Assembly (NCBI RefSeq): GCF_916618895.1
Contig: NZ_OU745391.1
Coordinates: 1,178,001 to 1,242,000 of the forward strand
Source of the DNA: Pseudoclavibacter sp. Marseille-Q3772
GTDB taxonomy: Bacteria; Actinomycetota; Actinomycetes; Actinomycetales; Microbacteriaceae
Direction: 5' to 3'
Length of the DNA stretch: 64,000 nucleotides
Every line of letters starts with the position of its first letter. The first letter of the stretch is position 1. The position numbers and the translations under genes were made by a program. Under the pieces are notes generated by a model. The model was not told the DNA's origin. It was given only the letters and a program-made list of their open reading frames with translations, and did not search any database. Shown piece after piece: positions 54,961 to 64,000 of the stretch.

Positions 54961-55049
54961 AGCGCCAAAAAGGAGCGTTGGGCAGTACAGTCCCGCAATG
55001 AGAGCTGGCGTGACTGCGCTTTCTGGGTGACCAAACGGGGCTGCAAACG

Positions 55050-55088
55050 CTTGTGGGGTGGGACCGCATTGCGATCCCACCCCACAAG
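55050..55088 (-). terminator. Terminator hairpin behind the surface-protein remnant
   Basis: Perfect 14-bp stem CTTGTGGGGTGGGA / TCCCACCCCACAAG with an 11-nt loop, 28 bp behind the stop codon at 55117; followed on - by CGTTTGC. Confidence 0.8.
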
Positions 55089-55116
55089 TTATGCCAGAAC
55101 GTTTCCGGTTAGGCGA

Positions 55117-56170
55117 CTAGCCTTCTTCGCCTGCGCGACGACGGCGAGTCAGCGCGAGGCCGAGTCCTTCTGCGATGCCCGCCACGCCAGTGAGCTCAGC
55201 ACCGGTCTGTGCGAGTCCGCCGCCGTTTCCATCGGAGTTGTCGCCAGGTACAAGCGTCTGCGTGCCGTTACCGTCAGTTGCAGGATCTTCAACGGGGACC
55301 GTCACACGGTCAATCTCGTTGCCGTCCTTGTCATTGATGATGACGACGATCTTGTCACCAGGGTTCACGTCCTCAGGAACCGGAACAGTGATCTCACCAG
55401 TGTTCTCATCAACCGTCACACCCTCACCAGGAGTGAACTTGGTGCCCTCAGGAGCAGTGAAGTCTTCAGGAATCGAAAACGTGGAACCCTCAGGAGCCTC
55501 GACCTTTTCGTCGGTCGGCTTGCCCTCTTCGTCGACCGTGGTGAAGGTCGGGTTCGACTTGTTTCCTCACCGGGCACAACGACCTTGTCCTCGTTGGCCG
55601 GGGTGTACTCGTCTGAGTCCTTGGTTACCAGAACAGTCCATGCAGAAACGTCGTTACCACCAGAGACGAGCACTACGTTGAAGAAGTCGCCATTCTTAGC
55701 GTCTTCCGGGATGGCGAGTGCTCGGAAGTTTCCACCGTCGTTGTACTCCTGGAAGACCGGGGTGTGGAAGCCGGTGTAGCCGTTCTGGACGACACCATCC
55801 TTGTTCTCAACCCAAACGAACACGTGGTTCGGGTTGAGGAAATCCTCGCGAGTCTGGTTCTTGTCCGTGTAGTCGCCGAAGCGCAGCGAGTAACGACCTT
55901 CGGCATCGGTCTTGCCGTAGACGGTCTTGAGGATGTACTCGGGGCGGTCCTCGAGCACCTTCTTGGTTTCTGCGACCAGCTTCTCTGGGGCATTCTTGTA
56001 CTGCTCGTGCAGTTTCTGGTTTGCAGCAGCGCCGCAGCTGGGTCCGGACCTTCGGGGTCCTCAATCAGCTTGTCGCCCTTGGCAGCCATCCAGCTGGTCT
56101 CGTGGTTCGGCGGAACTTCCTGGTAGAACGCTGCCGTCAGCTGGATGTTTCCGTCAGCAGCGGCAGGAGC
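55117..56170 (-). pseudogene. Remnant of a sortase-anchored surface protein (5'-truncated, two frameshifts)
   Basis: Three successive - strand frames give one protein: (a) DGNIQLTAAFYQEVPPNH and following, about 56155-56030; (b) after a shift near 56030, NAPEKLVAETKKVLEDRPEY through DVSAWTVLVTKDSDEY; (c) after a shift near 55555, NPTFTTVDEEGKPTDEKV through VTVDENTGEITVPVPEDV. It ends in the cell-wall sorting signal LAQTGAELTGVAG, a hydrophobic stretch and RRRRAGEEG. Each shift is explained by one missing base. There is no signal peptide: the frame stops making sense where the lplA stop codon begins, so the 5' part is lost. Sequencing errors could explain the shifts but not the missing start. 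Confidence 0.8.
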
Positions 56171-56183
56171 GCAAGCCCGCGAA

Positions 56184-57233
56184 CTACGGCACGCGATACA
56201 CCCACTCCGGGTTGGTGAACTTCGTCTCGACCAGCTCACGAGCGCGCGCCAGCTCCGCATCCGTTAACGACCCCGAAACCCCGCCGTGCAGCGATGCGAA
56301 CGTGCGCGCAAACACGTCAATAATCTCGTCACGCGGCATTCCGGTTTGCGACTTCAACGGCGACACCCGTTTCTTCGCCGATTGATGCCCCTTATCGCTC
56401 ATCTTCTCGCGGCCGATGCGCAACACTTCAAGCATCCGATCCGCATCAATGTCGTACGACAGCGTCGCGTGATGCAACACCGCACCACTGCCCAGCCGCT
56501 TTTGCGCCGCGCCACCGATCTTGCCCTGCGGGGAGGCAATGTCATTCAGCGGCTCATAGCGCGCGTTGATCCCAACCTCGTGCAGCGCCTCGAGCACCCA
56601 CGCGTCCAGAAACGCATACGATTCGGCAAACGACATTCCCGCTACCAGCTCACCCGGCAGATACAGCGAATATGTCACCACTGAACCGGCTTCCATGAAC
56701 ATGGCACCGCCGCCCGAAATTCGACGTAGCACCTGCACGCCATAGCGAGCTGCCGCATCCACATCCACCTCGTTGCGCACCGACTGGAACGACCCGATAA
56801 TCGCCGCCGACTCGTTCCACTCCCAAAACCGCAATGTTGGCTTGCGTCGCCCAGCAGCTACCTCTTCGGTCAACACCTGGTCGAGCGCCACCTGCATCGC
56901 CGCCGGCAACGGCTCGTGCCGCACGATCTGCCAATCGTATTCGCGCCAATCGCGTGCGCCGAGAATCGCCCGGCGAACCACAACTGCGACCGCCTCAGGC
57001 GAAAACCCCAACAGTTGCGCGTCCTCAGGCAGTGCCGTACGTACCACCTCGGTAAGGGTTTCGTGGCTCGCGGATGCGGGCATTCCGTTTAGTGCCGCAC
57101 CCATCTGTTCGAGCGCATCATCCGGCTCTAAGAAGAAGTCACCGGCAACGCGCACATCCGCAAGCCGATCATCGCGAACGTCTAGGTCGACAATCACGAG
57201 CTTGCCGCCGGGTACCTTATATTCGCCGTGCAT
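56184..57233 (-). CDS. lplA: Lipoate-protein ligase family protein
   Basis: 349 aa. The first 85 residues (MHGEYKVPGGKLVIVDLDV) form the small accessory domain that normally stands at the C-terminus of LplA. The biotin/lipoate ligase catalytic domain follows: WEWNESAAIIGSFQSVRNEV, VLRRISGGGAMFMEAGSVVTYSL (split in the family as RRxSGGGAVxHD; here FME replaces the usual VYHD), and the lysine in GKIGGAAQKR. The C-terminal tail binds no known partner. It attaches lipoate or octanoate to dehydrogenase E2 or GcvH. Its stop codon is the right boundary of the accessory region. Confidence 0.82.
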   Translation of the reverse strand: MHGEYKVPGGKLVIVDLDVRDDRLADVRVAGDFFLEPDDALEQMGAALNGMPASASHETLTEVVRTALPEDAQLLGFSPEAVAVVVRRAILGARDWREYDWQIVRHEPLPAAMQVALDQVLTEEVAAGRRKPTLRFWEWNESAAIIGSFQSVRNEVDVDAAARYGVQVLRRISGGGAMFMEAGSVVTYSLYLPGELVAGMSFAESYAFLDAWVLEALHEVGINARYEPLNDIASPQGKIGGAAQKRLGSGAVLHHATLSYDIDADRMLEVLRIGREKMSDKGHQSAKKRVSPLKSQTGMPRDEIIDVFARTFASLHGGVSGSLTDAELARARELVETKFTNPEWVYRVP

Positions 57234-57285
57234 GAATTCTCGTATCCTTCCTCGGGTTGATCGGCCGCTATGCTCGGCCGGTTAG

Positions 57286-58245
57286 TTACGCTCGCTCGGT
57301 CGCGGCGGGCTGCGGCGGCACGAACCGCCAGTTCAGCCAGTCGATGAGTTCTGCAGTCGCCTGGTCGCGGTCAAGGTCATTGAGCACTTCGTGGCGTGAT
57401 CCGGGGAAGACCCGAAGCGTCACGTTCCGCATCCGGTACAGCTTGCGCATCACCCAATCCAGCGCCTTTGCACCGCGCGTCCAGTACCCCATCGGGTCTT
57501 CGCTGCCGACAAGGATGTAGACGGGCACCTCGGCCGCTCGGCCGCAGCGAGGAAGCGGCGGGCGCATCGCCAAGTGAATCGCGTGCCTCGGCTGGAACAC
57601 CACCGACTTCGTGACATCGAAGCCGTACAGGTCATCGTTCAGGCGTTGAATCTCAACCTCATCGCGCGAGATCCAATCCATGCGGTGCGGGCGGGCAATC
57701 CCAAGCTCGTTCCAGTGGTCGTTGTACTCCCCCACATTGATGAACCCCGGGAACGCGAGCGATGTACCCGAAAACACCACCGCATCCGCCAGCTGTGGCC
57801 GCGCAGCAAACAGTTGCTGCGAGATCAGCGAACCCCACGAATGCGAAAACTCCACAAACGGCAAGCCGGGGTGACGAGCCTTCGCCCAGTTGATGACATC
57901 GAGCACCACGCGCCGGGCACCCGGCATTCCCACCGGGCCCAATTCGCCAAGGCCGTAGTTACGCACACCGGTGCGCCCGTGACCGAGCTGATCGTGCGCG
58001 ATTACCGCGTACCCGGCCGCGAGTAGATGCCGAATGAACCGCTGATAGCGCCTGGCGTGCTCACCAACACCGTGCGAAATATGCACCAGCGCATGTGCAC
58101 GCTGCCCCGGCGCAAGCTGCGGCAACCACTCGTACACGTGCACATAGTCGCCGTGCAGCTGCAAGATGTGCTCGGTGTAGTCGACCTCGATCCCGTCATT
58201 CGTGGTGTCTTGCCCCGGCGTATAGAAACGATCCGCAACACCCAT
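57286..58245 (-). CDS. Alpha/beta hydrolase (monoacylglycerol lipase / lysophospholipase type)
   Basis: 319 aa from ATG 58245, with GGGGAGGG ten bases upstream; a longer frame to 58299 lacks a ribosome site. Fold markers: ALVHISHGVGEHARRYQRF (oxyanion HG), VIAHDQLGHGRTG, the nucleophile elbow EFSHSWGSLI (Ser in HSWG), the acid in VGSEDPMG and the His in SRHEVLND. All three catalytic residues are visible. Substrate is probably a medium or long acyl ester. The lplA gene is next on the same strand. Confidence 0.85.
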   Translation of the reverse strand: MGVADRFYTPGQDTTNDGIEVDYTEHILQLHGDYVHVYEWLPQLAPGQRAHALVHISHGVGEHARRYQRFIRHLLAAGYAVIAHDQLGHGRTGVRNYGLGELGPVGMPGARRVVLDVINWAKARHPGLPFVEFSHSWGSLISQQLFAARPQLADAVVFSGTSLAFPGFINVGEYNDHWNELGIARPHRMDWISRDEVEIQRLNDDLYGFDVTKSVVFQPRHAIHLAMRPPLPRCGRAAEVPVYILVGSEDPMGYWTRGAKALDWVMRKLYRMRNVTLRVFPGSRHEVLNDLDRDQATAELIDWLNWRFVPPQPAATERA

Positions 58246-58336
58246 CTCGGCGACACCCTCCCCTGTAATCTCACGCCCATTCGCGGCGCACACACGCACG
58301 TATCTTAATTGCCGACGCTAACGCAAGATGCAAACG

Positions 58337-58386
58337 CGGACGGGGCCGACCCGCATCCACACAACGGTGAATATCGGGCCGACCCC
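58337..58386. terminator. Hairpin between the hydrolase and dehydrogenase genes
   Basis: ACGGGGCCGACCC and GGGCCGACCCCGT, 13-bp arms with two mismatched positions, about 30 bp behind the dehydrogenase stop codon. Confidence 0.6.
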
Positions 58387-58418
58387 GTGCTCGTCGGTAT
58401 TAGCGAATCAGGATGCGG

Positions 58419-59498
58419 TTACAGTCCCTTACCCGAGGGCGATACGAGGATCTTCACCGCAGTCTCGTTCTTATTGATGAGGGTGTCGAAGCCTTCGTCA
58501 ACGAGTCCTTCCAGACCGATCTTGCCGGTGATGAACGGTTCGAGGTTCACCTTGCCCTCTTCAACCATCTTGATGGTCTCGGGGTGGTTGTTAACGTAGG
58601 CGATCGTGCCGCGCAGATCGATCTCCTTCATTACGAGCTTGTGCATATCGAAGTCGGAACGGTTGTTCCAGATCGAGATGACGACGATACGACCGGTGGG
58701 GCGCACGGCATCCATGAGCGTGTCGAGCACAACCTGTACCGAGGTGGCCTCGAACGCAACATCCGCGCCCTTACCGTCGCGGCTGAGCTTACGCACCTCT
58801 TCAACGACATCGCTCTCACGCGGGTCGAAGGTGTAGTCAGCAACACCGCTTTCTTCGGCCTTCTGGCGGCGCAGCGAGCTGAGCTCGGACATCACCACGG
58901 TGACACCCTTGGCCTTCAGTACTGCCGCGGTGAGCAGACCGATAGGACCGGCACCACCGATGAGGGCGAGGTCGCCTTCCTTCACATCGGCGCGCTCGAC
59001 AGCGTGTGCACCAACGGTAAGCGGTTCGATGAGCGCTGCCTCGTCGAGGGGTACCTTCTTGTCTACCTTGTGTACCCAGCGCTGCTTCACGACGATCTTT
59101 TCGCCGAGGCCACCGCCGCCACCGGCAAGACCGATGAAGTTCATGTTCTCCGAGAGGTGGTAGTCCTTGTTCTCAGGGCCGGTGTCTACATCTTCGCCGA
59201 TGATGTAGGGCTCGACCACAACGTGGTCGCCAACTTCGAAACCTTCCACGCCGTCACCGACTTCGTAGACCACACCCGACATTTCGTGGCCGAGCGTTAC
59301 CGGAGCCTGTTCGCCAGAGATCGGGTGGGGCTGACCGTGCGGCGGTACGAAGAGCGGGCCGTCGAGGTACTCGTGCAGGTCGGTACCGCAGATACCACAC
59401 CAGGCAACGTCGATTCCGACGGTTCCCGGCTGTACTTCAGGGGCATCGATGTCCTCGATGCGGATGTCTTTGTTGTCGTAGTAGCGTGCAGCCTTCAT
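58419..59498 (-). CDS. Zinc-dependent alcohol dehydrogenase, (R,R)-butanediol dehydrogenase type
   Basis: 359 aa from ATG 59498, behind CAGGAGGCTGGA. MDR family: catalytic zinc ligands in WCGICGTDLHEY (Cys) and TLGHEMSGVV (His-Glu). The NAD motif is ALIGGAGPIGLLTAAVLKA. The structural zinc Cys cluster is not seen; a loop GLAGGGGGLGEKIVV takes its place, as in the 2,3-butanediol dehydrogenase subgroup. Expected reaction: reversible oxidation of 2,3-butanediol to acetoin. Sugar-alcohol dehydrogenases of the same family are the alternative. Confidence 0.85.
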   Translation of the reverse strand: MKAARYYDNKDIRIEDIDAPEVQPGTVGIDVAWCGICGTDLHEYLDGPLFVPPHGQPHPISGEQAPVTLGHEMSGVVYEVGDGVEGFEVGDHVVVEPYIIGEDVDTGPENKDYHLSENMNFIGLAGGGGGLGEKIVVKQRWVHKVDKKVPLDEAALIEPLTVGAHAVERADVKEGDLALIGGAGPIGLLTAAVLKAKGVTVVMSELSSLRRQKAEESGVADYTFDPRESDVVEEVRKLSRDGKGADVAFEATSVQVVLDTLMDAVRPTGRIVVISIWNNRSDFDMHKLVMKEIDLRGTIAYVNNHPETIKMVEEGKVNLEPFITGKIGLEGLVDEGFDTLINKNETAVKILVSPSGKGL

Positions 59499-59657
59499 TC
59501 CAGCCTCCTGATGCATAGTCGAATGGTTGGGCTGATGCCTAGTGTGCTCGCTTGAGGTCAATGCCTTTTCAGGTTTGCGGCCCGAATATGCGCGATAATT
59601 GCGGATACGGCTATACGTCGTTGTTCTCAACTGCGGTAGGGCGCACAGACGCGCTGA

Positions 59658-62600
59658 CTACCGACCGAGCAGGCTCGCATCCGGGTCTACGATCGTCTCA
59701 TGCGGGAAGAGCGCGAGCACCCGCTCATCCACCTCCCCAAACCGGTGCGCGGTGATCGAAATCGTCTGCTCACGCAAGAACGGCAGCATCTCCACTCGCC
59801 CCGCGAGCGTAACATCATCCGAGAACACGGCAATATCCACCGCGTTCCGCAGTGCGCTCATCAACGCCGAACGCGAACCACCGAGCAGACGCAAGCGCGG
59901 GCAGTCTCGCAAGCCCTCTGCCCGCATCCGCTGCAAGAACTCCTCGTCAGACTCAACGCGCACGGATGCGTTCTGGTACTCGAGTTCGCGGGCCAGTCCG
60001 GTTGGCAGCTCCCACGCGGTCGAGATCATCATCGGCGCTCTTGCGGCCTGCGCTGCCACCAGCACCTGCCCGAGCTCGTCCCCGCGCGCATCCTGCGAGA
60101 ACCGAATCAGGCACCGTGCCGGACGGTAACGGAACAGGTTGCGCTGGACGCGCAGATTACTGATATCGGTAACCTCGCCGAAGGTCTCGTTCCAGGCGAT
60201 CTGGCAGCTGAGGGCGGTGCGGCGCACCCGCTCAAACTCCTCGAACTTCAGCGAGCCCTGCATCGCTTCGATGAGTCGCGCGATGCGTTCTTCGAGGCCG
60301 CGCAAGTGCAGGGTGTGGGACTGTTCGTGCTCGTCAGCGCGCCAACGCCCCAGGTTCACGAGCGCGTTCGGGCCGCCGCTTTTGAGCTTGGTGCCGATCA
60401 TCGAGCGATTCCAGCCGCCGATCGGCTGCTGTTGCACTCGAACCCCGAGCATGTCCCGGTTGACGTACAGATTGCCGGCCTCAACTCCCTGCACCCACTG
60501 CGCGATCTCCGCGCGATCGAGTGAATACAGCCCGGCACCCAGGCCGTAATCAAGAGAGTTCTGTAGCGCGATCGCCTCGTCGAGGGTGCGGACCGCGATT
60601 AAGTTCACCACCGGCACTTTCGCATCGCTGGTGATTGCCGCCGAATCGGGCTCCACGCCGACGCGGATACCGGCGGTCCACAGGCGGCCGGTATCGTCCA
60701 CACTGCGCGGCTGCAACAGCCAGCGCTCCCCCTCGGCAAGCGCCGTGAGCTGTTCCAGCGCTTTGCGGTCGGCGCGCGCAACGAGCGGGCCCGCATCCAC
60801 CACCGGCTCAGCCGGGTAGCCGACACGTTTCGAGGCGAGGGCGTCGGCCAATTGGCTGGTGAACCGTTCGCTGCGCGAGGCAGCACCCACCAGCATCACC
60901 ACGGACGGCCGCAGCGGATCCTGCCCGCCGGCACCAATCACACTCTCGGCAATATCGCGCGCGGCAAGGTCGTAGTCGGCCGCGGGGGTCACAATTGCCG
61001 AGCTCTTGCCGCCGGAAGCCCCCAGCAGCGGCAGATCGGCGCGCCACTGCAAGAAATGCGCCGCCGTCTCGTACTGCCCCTGCATCAACACGCGCTCGAT
61101 GCGCTCATCGACGATCAGCTCGCGGGTGAACTGATCCCCACTCAACCGCTGGTGATCGTTGGCGGCCAATTGCACGAGGTTCGACGGTAGATCGGTCGCC
61201 CACAGCACCCGGGCGAGGATGGCCGCGGTGCGTTCACTGCGCGGGGCAGGCACCAAAATGGCCGCACTACCGGCGGCGAGCACCGAAAGTACCACGTTCG
61301 CAGCCGATGACAGCGGCGGAATCCAGCCGGGGATCGCGAGCGTCACCCGAACCGGCTCGAAACTTGCGCCCTGCATCCGGTCGAGCTGACGGGCCAGGTG
61401 TGCGTAATAGTTCGCCAGATCAACGCAACGGCTCACATCCGTATCGAGCTCGCGGAATGTGAGGGCGGTCTCGCTCATAGCGACCTCGATGAGGCGCGCG
61501 CGGTTCGCTTCGATCGCCTTCGCGATCTGTTCCAGCTGCGCTGCCCGCTCCCATCCGGAAGTCTGGCTCCAATCCGCGCCGGTCGCCGTCGCCCGCTCGA
61601 TCAGCTCGCTCACTTCATCGCTCGAGCGAATCTGATGCGATGCCGCCTCGTCTACACCAAGCTGACTACGCGCCGCGCGGCGCTGAATGGCCCGCGCCCA
61701 CTGGCGAACCTCGGCAATCGTCGGGTCGCTATCGGGGGTGTTGCGGAACGTGTTTCGCAGGATGCGGCCGCGGCGCAGGCCGAGCGCCACCTCGGTCAGG
61801 TTCGGGGGCGCGCCGGTATCGTCCGGGTTCGCGCGCTGCGCCTGTGTGTCATAGCTCGGTCGCTCGGATGCGGCCGAGGGCTGTGCGCCGGTTTGTTCGC
61901 GACCCGCAAGCTGGTCGCGTTCGAGCTGGTCGCCCGCATCCTGGTCGCTCGCATCCAACTCGCCGCCGCGCTGACCGAGCACCGTCGTCGCTTCGCCGGA
62001 CTGCGGCGCGCGCTCTTCCTCATCGGCAAACATCCCCTCGGGGAAAAGCTCAAGTTCGATCGCGGCGGTAACGCCCGGGGCATCTTCCGGGGCGATGCGA
62101 GTTTGGTTGCGCAACTGGCCCGCCGGCAGCTGATGAATTCGCGAGATCGCCGAAAGTAGGCGCTCCTGCTGCGGCCCCATCCTGTCGCCCGCCGGGTTTG
62201 GCAATTGATTTGCTTGCGACTGCCCTGCGGCAATTGCCTCGCCGTTTTCAGCCTGTGCGATCACGCCGACCTCACGCAATTGCGCGAGCCGCTCCCGCTC
62301 CGCCAGGGCAGCGTTTCGGATGAGCGTGCGGGCGTAGCCGGTTCCGGGCCGGAACTCCTCCCCCGGCAGCTGTGCGATACGCACACTCGGAGACACCCGA
62401 ATCGCGGCCAGGCGCTGCATCAACTTGGCATCCACACCATTCGGCACAATCACGGTTACCGGCGCGAACGCGCGACGCTGCGCGGCAATGGCCGATGCGA
62501 GAGTCGCATCCATAATCGGATGCGCTTCGAGTTCGAGTTCGAGCACGCCGTTGTTATCGGGGCTGAGCACCGTATCGATACAGCGCACCATATTCGCGTC

Positions 62601-63989
62601 CACATCGGCATCCTCGACGAAACTCGCGACCTTCCAATCGTGCAGCCGAGCGTCCACCCGCTCCAGCCCGCGGTCCACCATCCGACACAACCCGACACGC
62701 ACCGGCAAGCCACCGTTCTCGCGATGCAGGTGCACGGCACCGGAAAGCCTGCGAATGAGGGTCGATGATTCCGGCAGATCGGCCGGTAAGGTCACACCGA
62801 GCCGGACCGTGTGCATATCCGGCAGATCCAGGGCACGGATGCACGTAGTTACGGTCGCGTCCGCGTCGCGTGAACCCGTGGCCCGCAGCACAATCCGCGC
62901 GGGAGCGACCGGGTTTGCCTGCACGGCCGCGTGCGCCAGCTTGGCAACCTGCATCGCCACGCGATCACAGGCGCCATCGAAGTCCCAAGCACTGCCATTG
63001 GGCACCAGACAGCGCCACTGCAATTCAACTTCCTGTACGCCCGGTTTGGTGCACAGCGCACGGGCGCGTTCAAGCAACTGGTTGACGCCATAGTCGCCGA
63101 GCACATAGTCGGTCAGCGGCATCACGCGGGCACCGACACCGGCTTCGTTCGCGGCACGAATCGCCTCATCGAGTCGCTCATCGCCGCCGGTGATGATTGC
63201 GCTACCGAACAACCTGCGCGCTGCCCAGCGCACCGCCGGCACGGCAATAAATGGAATACCGGGACCGGCAAATGCGCCCACCTGGAAACCGCGGCGAGCG
63301 CGAGGCGAGAACGTGTCAGGGATGCGGGCGGCAAGGTCGCTGAGCCCGAATCCGGAAGCGAGCAGGTCGTCGGGGCGCAGCACGTCATCGACCAGGCTGC
63401 GCAAGAACGTCTCGCCACCCTCACTTCGCAGGGCGAGATTCAACTCGGTATCGCGATCGAGTTTCGCCCGGCGGCGCGCGTTCGACTCATCCTGCTTGGC
63501 GCGTTCAACGGCGTAGCGCGCCTCACAATCCTCACGCCACCAACTCGCAAGCATCTGCATGGCCGGTGCCGCCGCGCGGTCAAGCGCAACCACATCCGCA
63601 TCCTCAACCGGCTGAGCAAACAGCGGCTCGCGCTGCTCGCCCTCGGGCTGATTTGCCCCACCGGATGCGTGTTCGCTGCCATCGCCGATATCGCCAGTGC
63701 CCGAGGCGGCGCTTTCATCCCACTCGGGCGCGCGCCATTGCAGATCACTCGGGGTGACGAGTTCTGCCTGCGGCACCTGCTCGGGTTCGCCGGTTTCACG
63801 CTCATGCGCGCGCTTGCGCTGCAGGATGGTGCGCACGAGATCGGCGCGCTCCACCCGTCGGGCGCGCACCTGCTCCATCGCCCGCTCAGCGCCGGGCTCA
63901 CTTGCCTTCGGATGCACGAAGCGACGATCCTGCGATGCGGCAGAACCGTCTGCGTTTCCCGGAAACTGCGGCGGAAGCTGAGGTGCCAT
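59658..63989 (-). CDS. PutA-like fusion protein with degenerate active sites
   Basis: 1443 aa, intact frame, start ATG 63989 near the window edge. Order matches PutA: N-terminal extension, a proline-dehydrogenase-like barrel (about residues 210-620), a Glu/Gln-rich linker, an aldehyde-dehydrogenase-like domain (about 840-1200) and a C-terminal PutA extension. The ALDH end GNLYVNRDMLGVRVQQQP is well kept. The catalytic residues are not: the PWNFP motif is IPGWIPP (Trp 889 for Asn), the ETGG motif is GASGG (Ala 991 for Glu), AGQRCS is GGQDPL (Pro 1025 for Cys), and EVFGP is lost. In the barrel the VRLVKGAYWD motif reads VRVGLCRMVD. It is unlikely to oxidise proline or its semialdehyde. Confidence 0.8.
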   Translation of the reverse strand: MAPQLPPQFPGNADGSAASQDRRFVHPKASEPGAERAMEQVRARRVERADLVRTILQRKRAHERETGEPEQVPQAELVTPSDLQWRAPEWDESAASGTGDIGDGSEHASGGANQPEGEQREPLFAQPVEDADVVALDRAAAPAMQMLASWWREDCEARYAVERAKQDESNARRRAKLDRDTELNLALRSEGGETFLRSLVDDVLRPDDLLASGFGLSDLAARIPDTFSPRARRGFQVGAFAGPGIPFIAVPAVRWAARRLFGSAIITGGDERLDEAIRAANEAGVGARVMPLTDYVLGDYGVNQLLERARALCTKPGVQEVELQWRCLVPNGSAWDFDGACDRVAMQVAKLAHAAVQANPVAPARIVLRATGSRDADATVTTCIRALDLPDMHTVRLGVTLPADLPESSTLIRRLSGAVHLHRENGGLPVRVGLCRMVDRGLERVDARLHDWKVASFVEDADVDANMVRCIDTVLSPDNNGVLELELEAHPIMDATLASAIAAQRRAFAPVTVIVPNGVDAKLMQRLAAIRVSPSVRIAQLPGEEFRPGTGYARTLIRNAALAERERLAQLREVGVIAQAENGEAIAAGQSQANQLPNPAGDRMGPQQERLLSAISRIHQLPAGQLRNQTRIAPEDAPGVTAAIELELFPEGMFADEEERAPQSGEATTVLGQRGGELDASDQDAGDQLERDQLAGREQTGAQPSAASERPSYDTQAQRANPDDTGAPPNLTEVALGLRRGRILRNTFRNTPDSDPTIAEVRQWARAIQRRAARSQLGVDEAASHQIRSSDEVSELIERATATGADWSQTSGWERAAQLEQIAKAIEANRARLIEVAMSETALTFRELDTDVSRCVDLANYYAHLARQLDRMQGASFEPVRVTLAIPGWIPPLSSAANVVLSVLAAGSAAILVPAPRSERTAAILARVLWATDLPSNLVQLAANDHQRLSGDQFTRELIVDERIERVLMQGQYETAAHFLQWRADLPLLGASGGKSSAIVTPAADYDLAARDIAESVIGAGGQDPLRPSVVMLVGAASRSERFTSQLADALASKRVGYPAEPVVDAGPLVARADRKALEQLTALAEGERWLLQPRSVDDTGRLWTAGIRVGVEPDSAAITSDAKVPVVNLIAVRTLDEAIALQNSLDYGLGAGLYSLDRAEIAQWVQGVEAGNLYVNRDMLGVRVQQQPIGGWNRSMIGTKLKSGGPNALVNLGRWRADEHEQSHTLHLRGLEERIARLIEAMQGSLKFEEFERVRRTALSCQIAWNETFGEVTDISNLRVQRNLFRYRPARCLIRFSQDARGDELGQVLVAAQAARAPMMISTAWELPTGLARELEYQNASVRVESDEEFLQRMRAEGLRDCPRLRLLGGSRSALMSALRNAVDIAVFSDDVTLAGRVEMLPFLREQTISITAHRFGEVDERVLALFPHETIVDPDASLLGR

Positions 63990-64000
63990 GTCGAGAGTGT

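Noticed and set aside
45900..56183. Prophage or integrative element driven by an integrase
   Set aside because: No integrase, excisionase, transposase, relaxase or phage structural gene is present between purL and lplA, and no tRNA attachment site; only homologous repeats are seen.

Overview
The window is high-GC DNA from an actinobacterium. Gene content (actinobacterial DUF3073 and DUF3817 proteins, PurS/PurQ/PurL split FGAM synthase, mycobacterial-type MMPL and ABC genes) and the constant recurrence of GGATGCG/CGCATCC-type words inside genes suggest the family Microbacteriaceae. That placement is inference; there is no rRNA gene here. No tRNA or rRNA gene was recognised.

Layout. Positions 1-30 kb hold ordinary chromosomal genes: a YhgE/Pip membrane protein with a nucleotide-site-less ABC-like partner and a divergent TetR regulator, a 3-hydroxyacyl-CoA dehydrogenase, MMPL, FUSC and RND exporters, a sarcosine-oxidase-like flavoprotein, PabC, a Q-rich membrane protein, an acyl-CoA oxidase, an ABC-2 exporter pair, a pseudo-receiver, a lamin-tail surface protein, a DEAD-box helicase, a CrcB/FluC fluoride channel pair and a VOC/AraC pair. 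Positions 30-32.2 kb hold DUF3073, a membrane protein, a ferritin and an 0.8-kb repeat tract. This tract has four copies of a TGTCTCA-ended element (one of them just upstream of the ferritin) and a duplicated 3' end of purM. Positions 32.2-45.9 kb form a purine biosynthesis region: purM, purF, a purD-purC gene fusion, purS, purQ and purL, interleaved with a phosphatase, a sterol-carrier protein and transporters.

Positions 45.9-56.2 kb are accessory. A complete compact type II-C CRISPR-Cas locus lies directly behind purL: tracrRNA, cas9 (1120 aa), cas1, cas2, a 40-bp palindrome, and an array of 33 repeats with 32 spacers, 26 of them unique. It is bracketed by a diverged direct duplication of the purL 3' end together with a palindromic element. 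A third copy of the palindrome lies beyond a Fic gene that has its own 30-bp operator. Behind that is a frameshifted, 5'-truncated sortase-type surface-protein gene that ends abruptly against lplA. The picture is a chromosomal island assembled in modules behind purL by recombination at repeated sequences; no integrase or transposase is visible.

Positions 56.2-64 kb return to backbone: a lipoate-protein ligase, an alpha/beta hydrolase, a butanediol-type dehydrogenase, and a 1443-aa PutA-like protein in which the aldehyde dehydrogenase catalytic Asn, Glu and Cys are all replaced.

How the CRISPR parts fit together: the tracrRNA anti-repeat is encoded on the + strand, so functional crRNAs must be read from the - strand, from the array toward cas2. 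The cas genes read + toward the array. Transcription therefore converges on the palindrome between cas2 and the first repeat.
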